Below, piece after piece: positions 1-7,173 of a DNA stretch of 12,394 nucleotides. A program made the position numbers and the translations under genes. The notes under the pieces were generated by a model. That model saw only the letters and a list, made by a program, of their open reading frames with translations, was not told the origin of the DNA and searched no databases. The stretch's first letter is position 1. Every line of letters starts with the position of its first letter. The stretch lies in the NCBI GenBank assembly GCA_023410025.1, contig JAEYQM010000026.1, positions 1-12,394 of the forward strand. The letters are read 5' to 3'. This DNA is from Bacillota bacterium. GTDB lineage: Bacteria; Bacillota_I; Bacilli_A; ML615J-28; CAG-698.

Positions 1-78
1 TTCCATAAAATTTATCTAGATACAGGACCGGCACCGTTTTCAATTTTAAAAGAACAATATAAAAATCATAAATTATAA
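1..78 (+). CDS. 3' end of an unidentified upstream gene (partial)
   Basis: Frame 1 is open from the window edge and gives 25 residues before TAA at 76-78. The other two forward frames hit stops within 18 bases. The peptide contains Y-L-D-T-G-P-A-P and ends in K-N-H-K-L. A KIYLDT-like strand occurs late in many GNAT acetyltransferases, but the piece is too short to assign and no function is claimed. The segment includes a locally GC-rich patch (about positions 27-38) that looks more like coding than the AT-rich spacer after it. The gene would lie in the same direction as purB, with 62 bases between its stop and the purB start. It is probably a separate transcription unit, because a good promoter intervenes. 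Confidence 0.45.
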   Translation, partial: FHKIYLDTGPAPFSILKEQYKNHKL

Positions 79-91
79 TAGCGATTTCAAT

Positions 92-119
92 TTGGAAAAA
101 ATTATAATTATGGTATAAT
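92..119 (+). promoter_or_regulatory. Sigma-70/SigA-type promoter of the purB-purA-flavoprotein unit
   Basis: TTGGAA at 92-97 serves as the -35 and a perfect TATAAT at 114-119 as the -10, with a 16-base spacer. TG at 111-112 makes an extended -10 (TGGTATAAT). Transcription would begin near 126, leaving a leader of only about 15 bases. That leader holds the purB ribosome site GAGGTG (130-135), 5 bases from the GTG start. There is no room for a purine riboswitch or attenuator between promoter and gene, so any control by purines would have to act at the promoter itself. Confidence 0.75.
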
Positions 120-140
120 TAGTTGTAACGAGGTGTAAAA

Positions 141-1430
141 GTGATTAGTAGATACAGCACTCCGGAAATGGAAAAACTTTGGGGCGAGGAGAATAAATTC
201 GCAAGTTTTTTAAAAGTAGAATTAGCAAGCTTAGAAGCATTGACACAATTAGGCATTGTTCCTTTATCTGACTTTATAAAGATAAGAGATAATGCTTCTT
301 TTGACGTTGGTAGAATTAAAGAAATTGAAGAAGTAACTAAACATGATGTTATTGCATTTACAAGATGCGTAAGTCAATACTTGGGTGATGAGAAGAAATG
401 GTTTCATTATGGAATGACTTCAACTGATATAGTTGATAGTGCAAATGCATTGATTCTAAAAGATGCAAATCAAATATTAATTAAAAAGATTGATAAAGTA
501 TTAAATGTATTAAAAAACAAAGCTATACAATATGAAAATACTCCATGTATTGGTAGAACCCATGGCATGCATGCGGAAATTACGTCATTTGGTTTAAAAT
601 GGGCATTATATTATGATGAATTAACAAGAGTTAAAAATAACTTTTTAATGGCTTGTAGTGATATTGAACAAATTAAAATGAGTGGTGCCGTTGGTAATTT
701 TACCGTTTTACCTGTGGAGATTGAATCAATTGCTAGTAAAGTATTAGGGTTAGGATATGCAAAAATATCTACACAAGTCTTATCTAGGGATAGACATGCC
801 CATTATATATTTACTCTAGCACAAATTGCTTCATTAATGGAAAAAGTAGCTACAGAAATTAGACATTTATCTAGAACAGAAGTTATGGAAGTATCTGAGT
901 ATTTTGATGTGGGTCAAAAAGGCTCTTCAGCAATGCCTCACAAAAAAAATCCAATTGCTAGTGAGAATATTTGTGGATGTAGCAGAATAATGAGAAGTTA
1001 TGTAAATGTTGCCTTTGAAAATAATAATTTATGGCATGAACGTGATATATCTCATTCATCAGCAGAAAGAATTATGTTAGCTGATGCAACGACACTTCTA
1101 GATTATATGTTAGGTAGATTTGCTGGAATTGTTGATAAATTACTTGTAAATGAAAAAAGAATGCTTAAAAATATTTCCCTTACAAATAATGTTGTCTTTT
1201 CTGGTCGTGTTCTAAACAAACTAGTTACTAAAAATTATAGTCGTGAAGAAGCATATGATTTAATCCAAAAAACAACTTTTAAAGCATATGATGAAGATTT
1301 AGATTTTAAAGATTTAGTTACAAATTTAAATATTTTAAGTAAAGAAGAAATCGAAGATTGTTTTGATGTAAGATATTATCTAAGAAACGTAAAATATATA
1401 TATGAAAGAGTGGGTATAAGAAATGAGTAG
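141..1430 (+). CDS. purB: Adenylosuccinate lyase PurB
   Basis: This is a cytoplasmic homotetrameric lyase of the fumarase/aspartase superfamily. It releases fumarate from adenylosuccinate to give AMP, and from SAICAR to give AICAR in de novo purine synthesis. At 429 residues it has the usual bacterial length. The superfamily signature GSSAMPHKKNP lies at residues 261-271 and holds the mobile-loop catalytic Ser. The conserved His residues fall at H68 (in KHDVIAF) and H141 (in GRTHGMHAE), as in the Bacillus enzyme, and a TSTDIVDSA segment near residue 93 helps bind substrate. The start is GTG at 141, chosen because GAGGTG sits 5 bases upstream and the N-terminus (ISRYSTPEM) matches the family. 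It is the first gene of a purine unit and its last 8 bases overlap purA, which suggests coupled translation. No key residue is missing. Family assignment is near certain; operation on SAICAR is inferred from the family. Confidence 0.97.
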   Translation: MISRYSTPEMEKLWGEENKFASFLKVELASLEALTQLGIVPLSDFIKIRDNASFDVGRIKEIEEVTKHDVIAFTRCVSQYLGDEKKWFHYGMTSTDIVDSANALILKDANQILIKKIDKVLNVLKNKAIQYENTPCIGRTHGMHAEITSFGLKWALYYDELTRVKNNFLMACSDIEQIKMSGAVGNFTVLPVEIESIASKVLGLGYAKISTQVLSRDRHAHYIFTLAQIASLMEKVATEIRHLSRTEVMEVSEYFDVGQKGSSAMPHKKNPIASENICGCSRIMRSYVNVAFENNNLWHERDISHSSAERIMLADATTLLDYMLGRFAGIVDKLLVNEKRMLKNISLTNNVVFSGRVLNKLVTKNYSREEAYDLIQKTTFKAYDEDLDFKDLVTNLNILSKEEIEDCFDVRYYLRNVKYIYERVGIRNE

Positions 1431-2700
1431 AGCTGTTGTTGTAATTGGTAGCCAATGGGGCGATGAGGGAAAAGGTAAAATTACAAACTATTTAAGTGAA
1501 AAAGCAGATGTTATTGTACGTTATCAAGGTGGTGACAATGCAGGGCATACAATAGTTTTTAATAATAATACCTATAAATTACACTTACTTCCATCAGGTA
1601 TTTTTGATAGTAATAAAAAAAATATCATGGGTAATGGTATGGTTATTAATCCTAAAGGATTAATAAAGGAATTACAAGAAATTAGATCTTATGGATTTAA
1701 ATGTGAAAACTTATATATTAGTGATCGTGCTCATGTTATTTTTGATTATCATCGTGAAATCGATGCCCTACTTGAAGAAGCACTTGGAGATTTAAAAATA
1801 GGGACTACCAAAAAAGGAATTGGTCCTGCCTATACTGACAAAGTTGCTAGAATTGGAATTAGAATGGCTGACTTTGTAAGTGATGATTTTGAAGAAATAT
1901 ATATAAAACATTTAGAAATGAAAAATAAAGAGATCCAAAGACTTGGTGGACAACCAATTAGCAAAGATTCTATTAATGAATATAATGAAATAAGAAAAAT
2001 AATTAAGCCTTATGTAACTGATACAATTGGTTTAATTAATAGTGAATATAATAAAGGAAGCAAAATATTATTTGAAGGAGCTCAAGGAGCCTTACTAGAT
2101 ATTGATTTTGGAACTTACCCATTTGTTACTTCATCTAATCCATCAAGTGGTGGAGTTGTTGTAGGTTCAGGACTTGGAGTAAATAAAATTAGTGACGTGT
2201 TAGGAATTGTAAAGGCCTATACAACAAGAGTTGGTGAGGGACCATTCCCAACTGAACTAAATAACGAAATTGGTAACCAAATCCGTGAAATTGGTCATGA
2301 GTATGGGGCAACAACTAATAGACCACGTCGTATCGGATGGTTTGATAGTGTTGTATTAAAATACTCTACGATGATTAATGGTTTAACGGGCTTATCAATT
2401 ATGTTACTTGATGTACTTACAGGATTTGATGAATTAAAGATTTGTGTTAGTTATGATTTAGATGGAAAAACAATAGAAACTATTCCAGCAAGACTAAAAG
2501 ATTTTAGTCGTTGCAAACCTAACTATATCACTCTACCTGGTTGGAAAGAAAACATTACACATGTTAATAGCTTCGATGAACTTCCTGAAAACTGTAAGAA
2601 ATACTTAAAGAAGATTGAAGAACTTGTTGGCGTGGAAATAAAATGTTTTTCAGTTGGACCAGACCGTGAACAAACAATCATTATGAAAGAGATTATTTAA
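1423..2700 (+). CDS. purA: Adenylosuccinate synthetase PurA
   Basis: This GTP-dependent enzyme joins IMP and aspartate to form adenylosuccinate, the first committed step to AMP, in the cytoplasm; the product is the substrate of the preceding gene. At 425 residues it is full length. The N-terminal loop GSQWGDEGKGK (9-19) carries the catalytic Asp14, and GDNAGHT (37-43) carries catalytic His42. GTTKKGIGPAYTDK (127-140) forms the IMP-binding segment, TTNRPRRIGW (297-306) is the aspartate-binding loop with its Arg residues, and GPDREQT lies near the C-terminus. The guanine-contact stretch is MLLD (327-330) where proteobacterial and human enzymes have TKLD; Bacillus enzymes also diverge there, so this is probably ordinary. 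The start ATG lies inside the purB end (8-base overlap), with an AAAGAG-like ribosome site in purB. purB and purA side by side make a complete IMP-to-AMP module. Confidence 0.97.
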   Translation: MSRAVVVIGSQWGDEGKGKITNYLSEKADVIVRYQGGDNAGHTIVFNNNTYKLHLLPSGIFDSNKKNIMGNGMVINPKGLIKELQEIRSYGFKCENLYISDRAHVIFDYHREIDALLEEALGDLKIGTTKKGIGPAYTDKVARIGIRMADFVSDDFEEIYIKHLEMKNKEIQRLGGQPISKDSINEYNEIRKIIKPYVTDTIGLINSEYNKGSKILFEGAQGALLDIDFGTYPFVTSSNPSSGGVVVGSGLGVNKISDVLGIVKAYTTRVGEGPFPTELNNEIGNQIREIGHEYGATTNRPRRIGWFDSVVLKYSTMINGLTGLSIMLLDVLTGFDELKICVSYDLDGKTIETIPARLKDFSRCKPNYITLPGWKENITHVNSFDELPENCKKYLKKIEELVGVEIKCFSVGPDREQTIIMKEII

Positions 2701-2701
2701 T

Positions 2702-4114
2702 ATGAAAAAATATGATGTAATCATTGTTGGCGCAGGGCCAATGGGGATTTTTACTGCATATGAATTAATGGTTAAAAGCCCTGAAAAAAAAGTATTATTA
2801 ATTGATAAAGGACATGATATTTATGATAGAAAATGTCCAATAATTATGGGTAAAATAAAACAATGTCCTCAAGATAGTAGTGGATATAGTGGTTGTAAAC
2901 CTAGTTGTTCAATGACTTGTGGGTTTGGTGGAAGTGGAGCATATTCAGATGGAAAATTCAACATCACTAGTGAATTTGGTGGTTGGATGGGTGATTACAT
3001 CAGTTCTGATGAAGTTTTAGATTTAATTAAATATGTTGATGAAATTAACCTAAAACATGGTGCCCCTGAAGAATTAACTAATCCAAATACCCATGAAGTA
3101 TTAGAAATTGAGAAAAAAGGTATTGCTACAGGTCTAAAATTATTACGTAGTGAAGTTCGTCATCTTGGTACAGAAGTTAATTTACAAGTATTAAAAAACA
3201 TTAACCAAGAAATGAAGGGTAAGATTGATTACTTATTTAAAACAGCTGTTAGCGATATAATTGTTGAAGATAAATCAGTAAAAGGTGTTATTCTAGAAAA
3301 TGGGACAAGAATTGAAAGTGAAGATGTTGTTCTTGGAATTGGACGCGGTGGATCTGATTGGTTAATCCCTACTTTAAGTAAATATGGTGTAGTATTTAAA
3401 AATAACCGTGTTGATATTGGAGTTCGTGTTGAAACTAATGATATTATCATGGATGAAATTAATAAATATTTATATGAAGGAAAGTTTATCTATAATACAA
3501 GTGTAGGTACAAAGGTTAGAACTTTCTGTTCTAATCCAAGCGGACATGTTGTTATTGAAAACTGGAATGGTATCATGGTATGCAATGGACATGCTTATCA
3601 TGACCATAAATTAGGAAGTAAAAATACTAACTTCGCATTACTAGTATCTCACGAATTTAATGAACCATTTAAAGATCCAAATGAATATGCAAGACAAATT
3701 TCATCCCTTGCCAATAAATTATCTAATGGATCAGTTATTGTTCAAAGATATGGAGATATTATTAAAGGTAGAAGAAGCACTCCAAAACGTATTCAAGAAG
3801 GTTTCGTTATTCCTACATTAAAAGAAGCCATTCCAGGTGATTTAGGATTAATCCTACCTTATAATACAATGAAATCATTAATTGAAATGATTGAAGCATT
3901 AGATAAAGTAACACCAGGTATTGCAAATGATCATACCCTATTCTATGGAGTAGAAGCAAAATTTTATAGTGATAGAGCTGAAGTAGATAGTAATTTTGAA
4001 ACAAAAATTAGAAATCTATTTGTTGGTGGAGACGGTGCCGGACTTACAAGAGGACTTGCGCAAGCAGGTGCAAATGGTGTTAAAATCGCAAGAGTAATAG
4101 GAGAAAGAAAATGA
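2702..4114 (+). CDS. FAD-dependent dehydrogenase-like flavoprotein (COG2509 type), substrate unknown
   Basis: A 470-residue cytoplasmic protein with an N-terminal Rossmann dinucleotide site, DVIIVGAGPMG (5-15; glycines 10, 12, 15), with acidic Asp35 at the end of the second strand, where the FAD ribose is held. The C-terminal FAD motif GGDGAGLTRGLAQAGANG starts at 442. Between them is the family-typical block CGFGGSGAYSDGKFN (73-87), preceded by Cys45, Cys55, Cys65 and Cys69. Such architecture marks the widespread 'uncharacterised FAD-dependent dehydrogenase' family; no reaction has been assigned that I can state. The ATG lies 1 base after the purA stop, with GAAAGAGA (2685-2692) as ribosome site inside purA, so it is very likely cotranscribed with purB-purA. 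That linkage hints at, but does not prove, a role tied to nucleotide metabolism. The TGA stop lies in the stem of the downstream terminator. No signal peptide or membrane segment is seen. Confidence 0.88.
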   Translation: MKKYDVIIVGAGPMGIFTAYELMVKSPEKKVLLIDKGHDIYDRKCPIIMGKIKQCPQDSSGYSGCKPSCSMTCGFGGSGAYSDGKFNITSEFGGWMGDYISSDEVLDLIKYVDEINLKHGAPEELTNPNTHEVLEIEKKGIATGLKLLRSEVRHLGTEVNLQVLKNINQEMKGKIDYLFKTAVSDIIVEDKSVKGVILENGTRIESEDVVLGIGRGGSDWLIPTLSKYGVVFKNNRVDIGVRVETNDIIMDEINKYLYEGKFIYNTSVGTKVRTFCSNPSGHVVIENWNGIMVCNGHAYHDHKLGSKNTNFALLVSHEFNEPFKDPNEYARQISSLANKLSNGSVIVQRYGDIIKGRRSTPKRIQEGFVIPTLKEAIPGDLGLILPYNTMKSLIEMIEALDKVTPGIANDHTLFYGVEAKFYSDRAEVDSNFETKIRNLFVGGDGAGLTRGLAQAGANGVKIARVIGERK

Positions 4115-4135
4115 TGATTATGTCATCATTTTTTT
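4108..4135 (+). terminator. Intrinsic terminator overlapping the flavoprotein stop codon
   Basis: AAAATGATGA (4108-4117) and TCATCATTTT (4123-4132) form a perfect 10-base inverted repeat around a 5-base TTATG loop. The downstream arm merges into a run of seven T (4129-4135). The TGA stop (4112-4114) lies inside the upstream arm. Only two of the ten pairs are G-C, so the hairpin is weak by textbook standards. Its position, symmetry and T-run nevertheless fit the end of the purB-purA-flavoprotein transcript in an AT-rich genome. Confidence 0.65.
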
Positions 4136-4143
4136 ATAGGAAC

Positions 4144-4174
4144 TAATCATTAAATAATAATCATTAAATAATAA
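4144..4174. repeat. 14-base tandem duplication in the intergenic gap
   Basis: AATCATTAAATAAT occurs twice back to back (4145-4158 and 4159-4172); the period-14 pattern holds over 4144-4174. It lies between the terminator and the next promoter, outside both. The simplest reading is replication slippage in AT-rich spacer. A role as paired protein-binding half-sites is possible, but nothing else supports it. Confidence 0.7.
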
Positions 4175-4222
4175 ACTTAAAAAAATATTTTTTTATAAAA
4201 AATACTTATCGTTAAGTTTTCT

Positions 4223-4251
4223 TTGCAATTTACCGGATAATATGATAAAAT
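4223..4251 (+). promoter_or_regulatory. Probable promoter of the six-gene unit beginning at 4270
   Basis: TTGCAA (4223-4228) and TAAAAT (4246-4251) are separated by 17 bases and each is one or two bases from consensus. Transcription would start near 4258, right at the ribosome site AGGTGAT (4259-4265), giving a very short leader like that of purB. An overlapping alternative is TTAAGT (4212-4217) with GATAAT (4236-4241), spacer 18, which would leave a more comfortable leader. Which pair is used cannot be decided by eye. An 8-base inverted pair, AAACTTAA (4173-4180) and TTAAGTTT (4212-4219), flanks the AT-rich stretch just upstream. Confidence 0.5.
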
Positions 4252-4269
4252 TAAAAATAGGTGATATAA

Positions 4270-5373
4270 ATGAAGGAAATGTTTAAGCAAATTAATAAAG
4301 ATGCAAATCTTGTTGGTGCAAGCGCCATAATTATTAAAGATGGTAAGATTGTTGAAGAACTAAACTATGGACTAGGTAGTATTGAAAAAAATACGGAAGT
4401 AACTAGTAATATTGTCTTTAGAATTGCTTCTGTTTCAAAAATAATCGTAGCTTTAGGAGTTATGAGATTATACGAACAAGGCAAACTTGATTTAGATGAA
4501 GATATAAGCAAATATTTAGGATTTAAAGTAAGAAATCCAAAGTTTCCTGATGATATAATTAATTTAAAGATGATAATGACACAAACATCAAGTATTATTG
4601 ATGGTAATTACCAAGAAGGTGGATATGACTACTTTAATGGTACAAATAAAAAAATAACTTTAAAAGAGTTATTAACTGTTGATAGTCCATATTTCTATCA
4701 AGGGACATTTGATATTAATAAACCTGGTACAACTTTCATATATTCAAATTTTAACTGCGGAATATTAGCATGTATTATTGAAAAGGTATCTGGAGTATTA
4801 TTTACAAAATTTATTAGAGAAGAAGTATTATTACCACTTGACATTGATGGATCATTTAAAATTTCGGATATTAAAAATACTGACGTAGCAACATTATATT
4901 CATTCTTAACAGGAAAAATAGAAATCAGTAGAACAAGAGAAGATTTCTTGAAAAACGAATATGAAATATTCCCATTGGGAGAAAATTTCCGTGGACCTGC
5001 TGGTGGACTTTTCATAAGTATGAAAGATCTTTCTAAGATCATGAATATGTTAATATATAAAGGGAATCAATTATTTAAAGAAAATACAATTAACCTGATG
5101 CTTACAAAACATTGGGAAGGCTTCTCAAGAATAGATAGTTCATATAGAGCAAAAGGATTACAAATACAAATATTAGATTATTTCGATAATCGTCGCTTAT
5201 ATGGTCACTTTGGTTCAGCATATGGTGCTAAAAGCTATATGTTATTTAATCCTGAAAAAAATATTGGTATGTGTTATATTACAAATGGTGGAGGCTATAT
5301 TGAACAAGATAACGGCTTCTGTGATGTTCATGAAAAAATGATTAACTTGTTCCTAAATAAATATTGGAGTTAA
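4270..5373 (+). CDS. Beta-lactamase-fold serine hydrolase (class C/penicillin-binding-protein-like), cytoplasmic
   Basis: A 367-residue member of the 'beta-lactamase' serine hydrolase family that includes class C beta-lactamases, DD-peptidases and assorted esterases. The three active-site elements are in order. SxxK is S54-V-S-K57, with Ser54 the nucleophile and Lys57 the base. YxN is Y158-S-N160. The KTG-box equivalent is HFG at 313-315, as often seen in esterase/peptidase members and not in true beta-lactamases. There is no signal peptide, lipobox or membrane segment, so it probably acts inside the cell on an ester or amide that cannot be named from sequence. AGGTGAT precedes ATG 4270. It is the first gene of a tight six-gene run; the next start is 2 bases beyond its stop. 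The fold assignment is firm. A role in antibiotic resistance is not supported. Confidence 0.88.
   Translation: MKEMFKQINKDANLVGASAIIIKDGKIVEELNYGLGSIEKNTEVTSNIVFRIASVSKIIVALGVMRLYEQGKLDLDEDISKYLGFKVRNPKFPDDIINLKMIMTQTSSIIDGNYQEGGYDYFNGTNKKITLKELLTVDSPYFYQGTFDINKPGTTFIYSNFNCGILACIIEKVSGVLFTKFIREEVLLPLDIDGSFKISDIKNTDVATLYSFLTGKIEISRTREDFLKNEYEIFPLGENFRGPAGGLFISMKDLSKIMNMLIYKGNQLFKENTINLMLTKHWEGFSRIDSSYRAKGLQIQILDYFDNRRLYGHFGSAYGAKSYMLFNPEKNIGMCYITNGGGYIEQDNGFCDVHEKMINLFLNKYWS
5366..5369 (+). promoter_or_regulatory. Ribosome site deciding the phosphoesterase start at 5376
   Basis: GGAG lies at 5366-5369, 6 bases before ATG 5376, inside the last codons of the hydrolase gene. A longer reading beginning at TTG 5364 would overlap this site and has no ribosome site of its own. 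The ATG, which adds no odd residues before the MSLNF start, is therefore preferred. Confidence 0.7.
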
Positions 5374-5375
5374 AT

Positions 5376-6419
5376 ATGTCATTGAATTTTCCTATAAGCA
5401 ATAAGATATATATCACTAGTGATGTACATGGGGGAATAGATTTATTAAAAAAACATGTTTCAAGAGTAAGTGATGATAGTTACTTATTTATAATAGGTGA
5501 TTTAATTGAAAAGGGTGCTGACTCATTATCAACACTTAGATACATTTATGAATTATCCAAAAAGCCTAATGTCTTTGTCACTATTGGAAATAATGACTAT
5601 GAATTTTTAAGATCATTAGAAATAGAAAACTTAGAATTTTTTTCAAAAAGAATTAATAATCCAACTAGTATTATCAATCAATTACGAATTGAATTAAAAG
5701 AAGATAATCCAGAAAAATTACAAAGATTAATTAAAGAAAAATTAAAAAACGAAATTAATTTCTTAAAGACATTAAATACATATTATATTGTTGAAGATTT
5801 TTTGCTTGTTCATGCTGGAATAAATAAAAATGGATTACTTGAAAGTAGTTTTAAAGATAAAACTAGATTAAATAATTTCTATAATCTTGGACACAATGAA
5901 GATTATATTGTCATTTGTGGACACTATCCAACCTCAATGTATGTTTTAGATAAATATGACAATAATGTTATAATTGATTTAAATAAGAAAATAATTTGTA
6001 TTGATGGCGGCTATGCAGCAACAAATATGGGACAATTAAATTTACTTGAAATTACAAAAACTAAAGATGGGTATAAGTATCAAACTTATTCTGAAGATAG
6101 TTTTGAAAAAATATTAATTGAAGAAAATCAAGATGGATATGGAAATAGCCGTGGAATATGTTTTCCTAATTTTGAAATTGAAATTTTAAAAAAAGATATT
6201 TACTTTTCAAAGGTTAAGGTCATTCAAACTGGTGAAATAATGTTCATTAAAAATGAAATGATCGCAAATGTAAAAGAAAAGTATTATTCTATAGATGATT
6301 GCCCTAATAATTTCTTAGAGGTTGTTAAGGGAGAAGTAGTTAGTTTAATCTTTAATGATTATGAAGGCTATAGACTAATTAAGAAAAATGGAATTTGTGG
6401 ATGGATAAAAAAACTTTAA
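5376..6419 (+). CDS. Calcineurin-like metallophosphoesterase (PPP type) with C-terminal SH3-like domain
   Basis: A 347-residue cytoplasmic protein. The N-terminal two thirds carry the metallophosphoesterase motifs in order: D16-x-H18-G, G41-D42 followed by EKG (in place of DRG), G71-N-N-D74, H146-A-G and G182-H183-Y-P-T. These place two metal ions as in serine/threonine phosphatases and diadenosine tetraphosphatase-like enzymes. The usual GNH(D/E) is GNND here, so the catalytic His after the metal-binding Asn is Asn73; other family branches also replace this His (for example GNCD in YfcE-type enzymes). A region rich in charged residues (about 100-130) is inserted between motifs. The last ~60 residues (about 286-347) end in GEVVSLIF...GYRLIKKNGICGWIKKL, the strand-turn pattern of a bacterial SH3 domain, probably for binding a partner. 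The substrate is unknown: protein phosphate, dinucleotide or cyclic nucleotide are all possible. It is coupled to the hydrolase upstream (2-base gap). Confidence 0.85.
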   Translation: MSLNFPISNKIYITSDVHGGIDLLKKHVSRVSDDSYLFIIGDLIEKGADSLSTLRYIYELSKKPNVFVTIGNNDYEFLRSLEIENLEFFSKRINNPTSIINQLRIELKEDNPEKLQRLIKEKLKNEINFLKTLNTYYIVEDFLLVHAGINKNGLLESSFKDKTRLNNFYNLGHNEDYIVICGHYPTSMYVLDKYDNNVIIDLNKKIICIDGGYAATNMGQLNLLEITKTKDGYKYQTYSEDSFEKILIEENQDGYGNSRGICFPNFEIEILKKDIYFSKVKVIQTGEIMFIKNEMIANVKEKYYSIDDCPNNFLEVVKGEVVSLIFNDYEGYRLIKKNGICGWIKKL

Positions 6420-6431
6420 GAAAGGTATAAC

Positions 6432-7133
6432 ATGATAAAAAATATACTGATTGACTTAGATGGAACATTATTACCGATGAATCAAGAAGAATTTTTAGAT
6501 GGTTATTTTAAAGTAATAGCTTCTAAATTTAAAGAATTTGATTTAAAATTATTTATGAATGCTTTATCAATGGGCATTAATGCTATGATTGGTAATGATG
6601 GTTTAATGACAAACGAACAAAGGTTTTGGCAAGTATTTTTTAGTTATATAAAAGATGAAAATAAAATTGCCTCAAGCTTTGTTGATTTATATGAAAATGA
6701 ATTTCAAACATTAGTTAAGTTTACAAAACCAACACCTAAAGCAAAAGAATTAATTGATATATTTAAAGAAAAAAAATTAAATATTTATTGTTGTACTAAT
6801 CCTTTGTTTCCAAGTATTGCAACCCATTCACGAATTAGATGGGCTAATTTAAAACCTAATGATTTTAATTATATAACTACATATGAAAATAGTACTTATG
6901 CAAAACCAAATATAAAATATTATGAAGAAGTATTAAATAAATTTAATTTAAATCCTGAAGAATGTATTATGATTGGAAATGATGTATTAGAAGATTTAGT
7001 AGTTAAAAAATTAAATATAAAAACATTTTTATTAACTGATAATTTAATAAATTCAAAAAATGCAACAATTGAAACTGATTATCAGGGTAATTTTGATGAT
7101 TTATTAGAGTTTTCAAAAAACATAAATAAATAG
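6432..7133 (+). CDS. HAD-superfamily phosphatase
   Basis: A 233-residue cytoplasmic hydrolase of the haloacid dehalogenase superfamily, expected to remove phosphate from a small metabolite through an aspartyl-phosphate intermediate. Motif I is D8-L-D10-G-T (Asp8 nucleophile, Asp10 acid/base), motif II is Thr122 in CCTNP, motif III is Lys158 in YAKPN, and motif IV is G-N-D184-x3-D188 for Mg binding. Residues ~15-90 form a helical C1 cap, as in phosphoglycolate phosphatase or nucleotidase-like members. AAAGG (6421-6425) stands 6 bases before the ATG, and the gene begins 12 bases after the phosphoesterase stop. All catalytic residues are present. The substrate cannot be read from the sequence; a nucleotide or sugar phosphate is a fair guess only. 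Confidence 0.87.
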   Translation: MIKNILIDLDGTLLPMNQEEFLDGYFKVIASKFKEFDLKLFMNALSMGINAMIGNDGLMTNEQRFWQVFFSYIKDENKIASSFVDLYENEFQTLVKFTKPTPKAKELIDIFKEKKLNIYCCTNPLFPSIATHSRIRWANLKPNDFNYITTYENSTYAKPNIKYYEEVLNKFNLNPEECIMIGNDVLEDLVVKKLNIKTFLLTDNLINSKNATIETDYQGNFDDLLEFSKNINK

Positions 7134-7173
7134 GCTTAGTTATAAAAGTTTTTATTTTAGAGGGGAATATATA

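Noticed and set aside
71..109. 9-base inverted repeat AATTATAAT / ATTATAATT around the upstream gene's stop, as a terminator
   Set aside because: It is wholly A-T with a 21-base loop and no clean T-run after it, and its second arm lies within the purB promoter; chance is the better explanation.
79..140. Purine riboswitch upstream of purB
   Set aside because: The promoter lies at 92-119, leaving a leader of about 15 bases, too short for any aptamer.
2395..2420. PurA guanine-contact motif is MLLD where E. coli and human enzymes have TKLD
   Set aside because: As I recall it, Bacillus PurA also departs from TKLD here while keeping the Asp, so this looks like normal variation in low-GC Gram-positive relatives.
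3229..3450. Open frame on the - strand within the flavoprotein gene
   Set aside because: It is the antisense shadow of a well-supported gene and has no domain or ribosome site. The same holds for other - strand frames at 3813-4004, 4698-5042 and 7003-7194.
4270..5373. Antibiotic-resistance beta-lactamase
   Set aside because: There is no export signal and the third motif is HFG, not KTG. The family includes many cytoplasmic esterases and peptidases.
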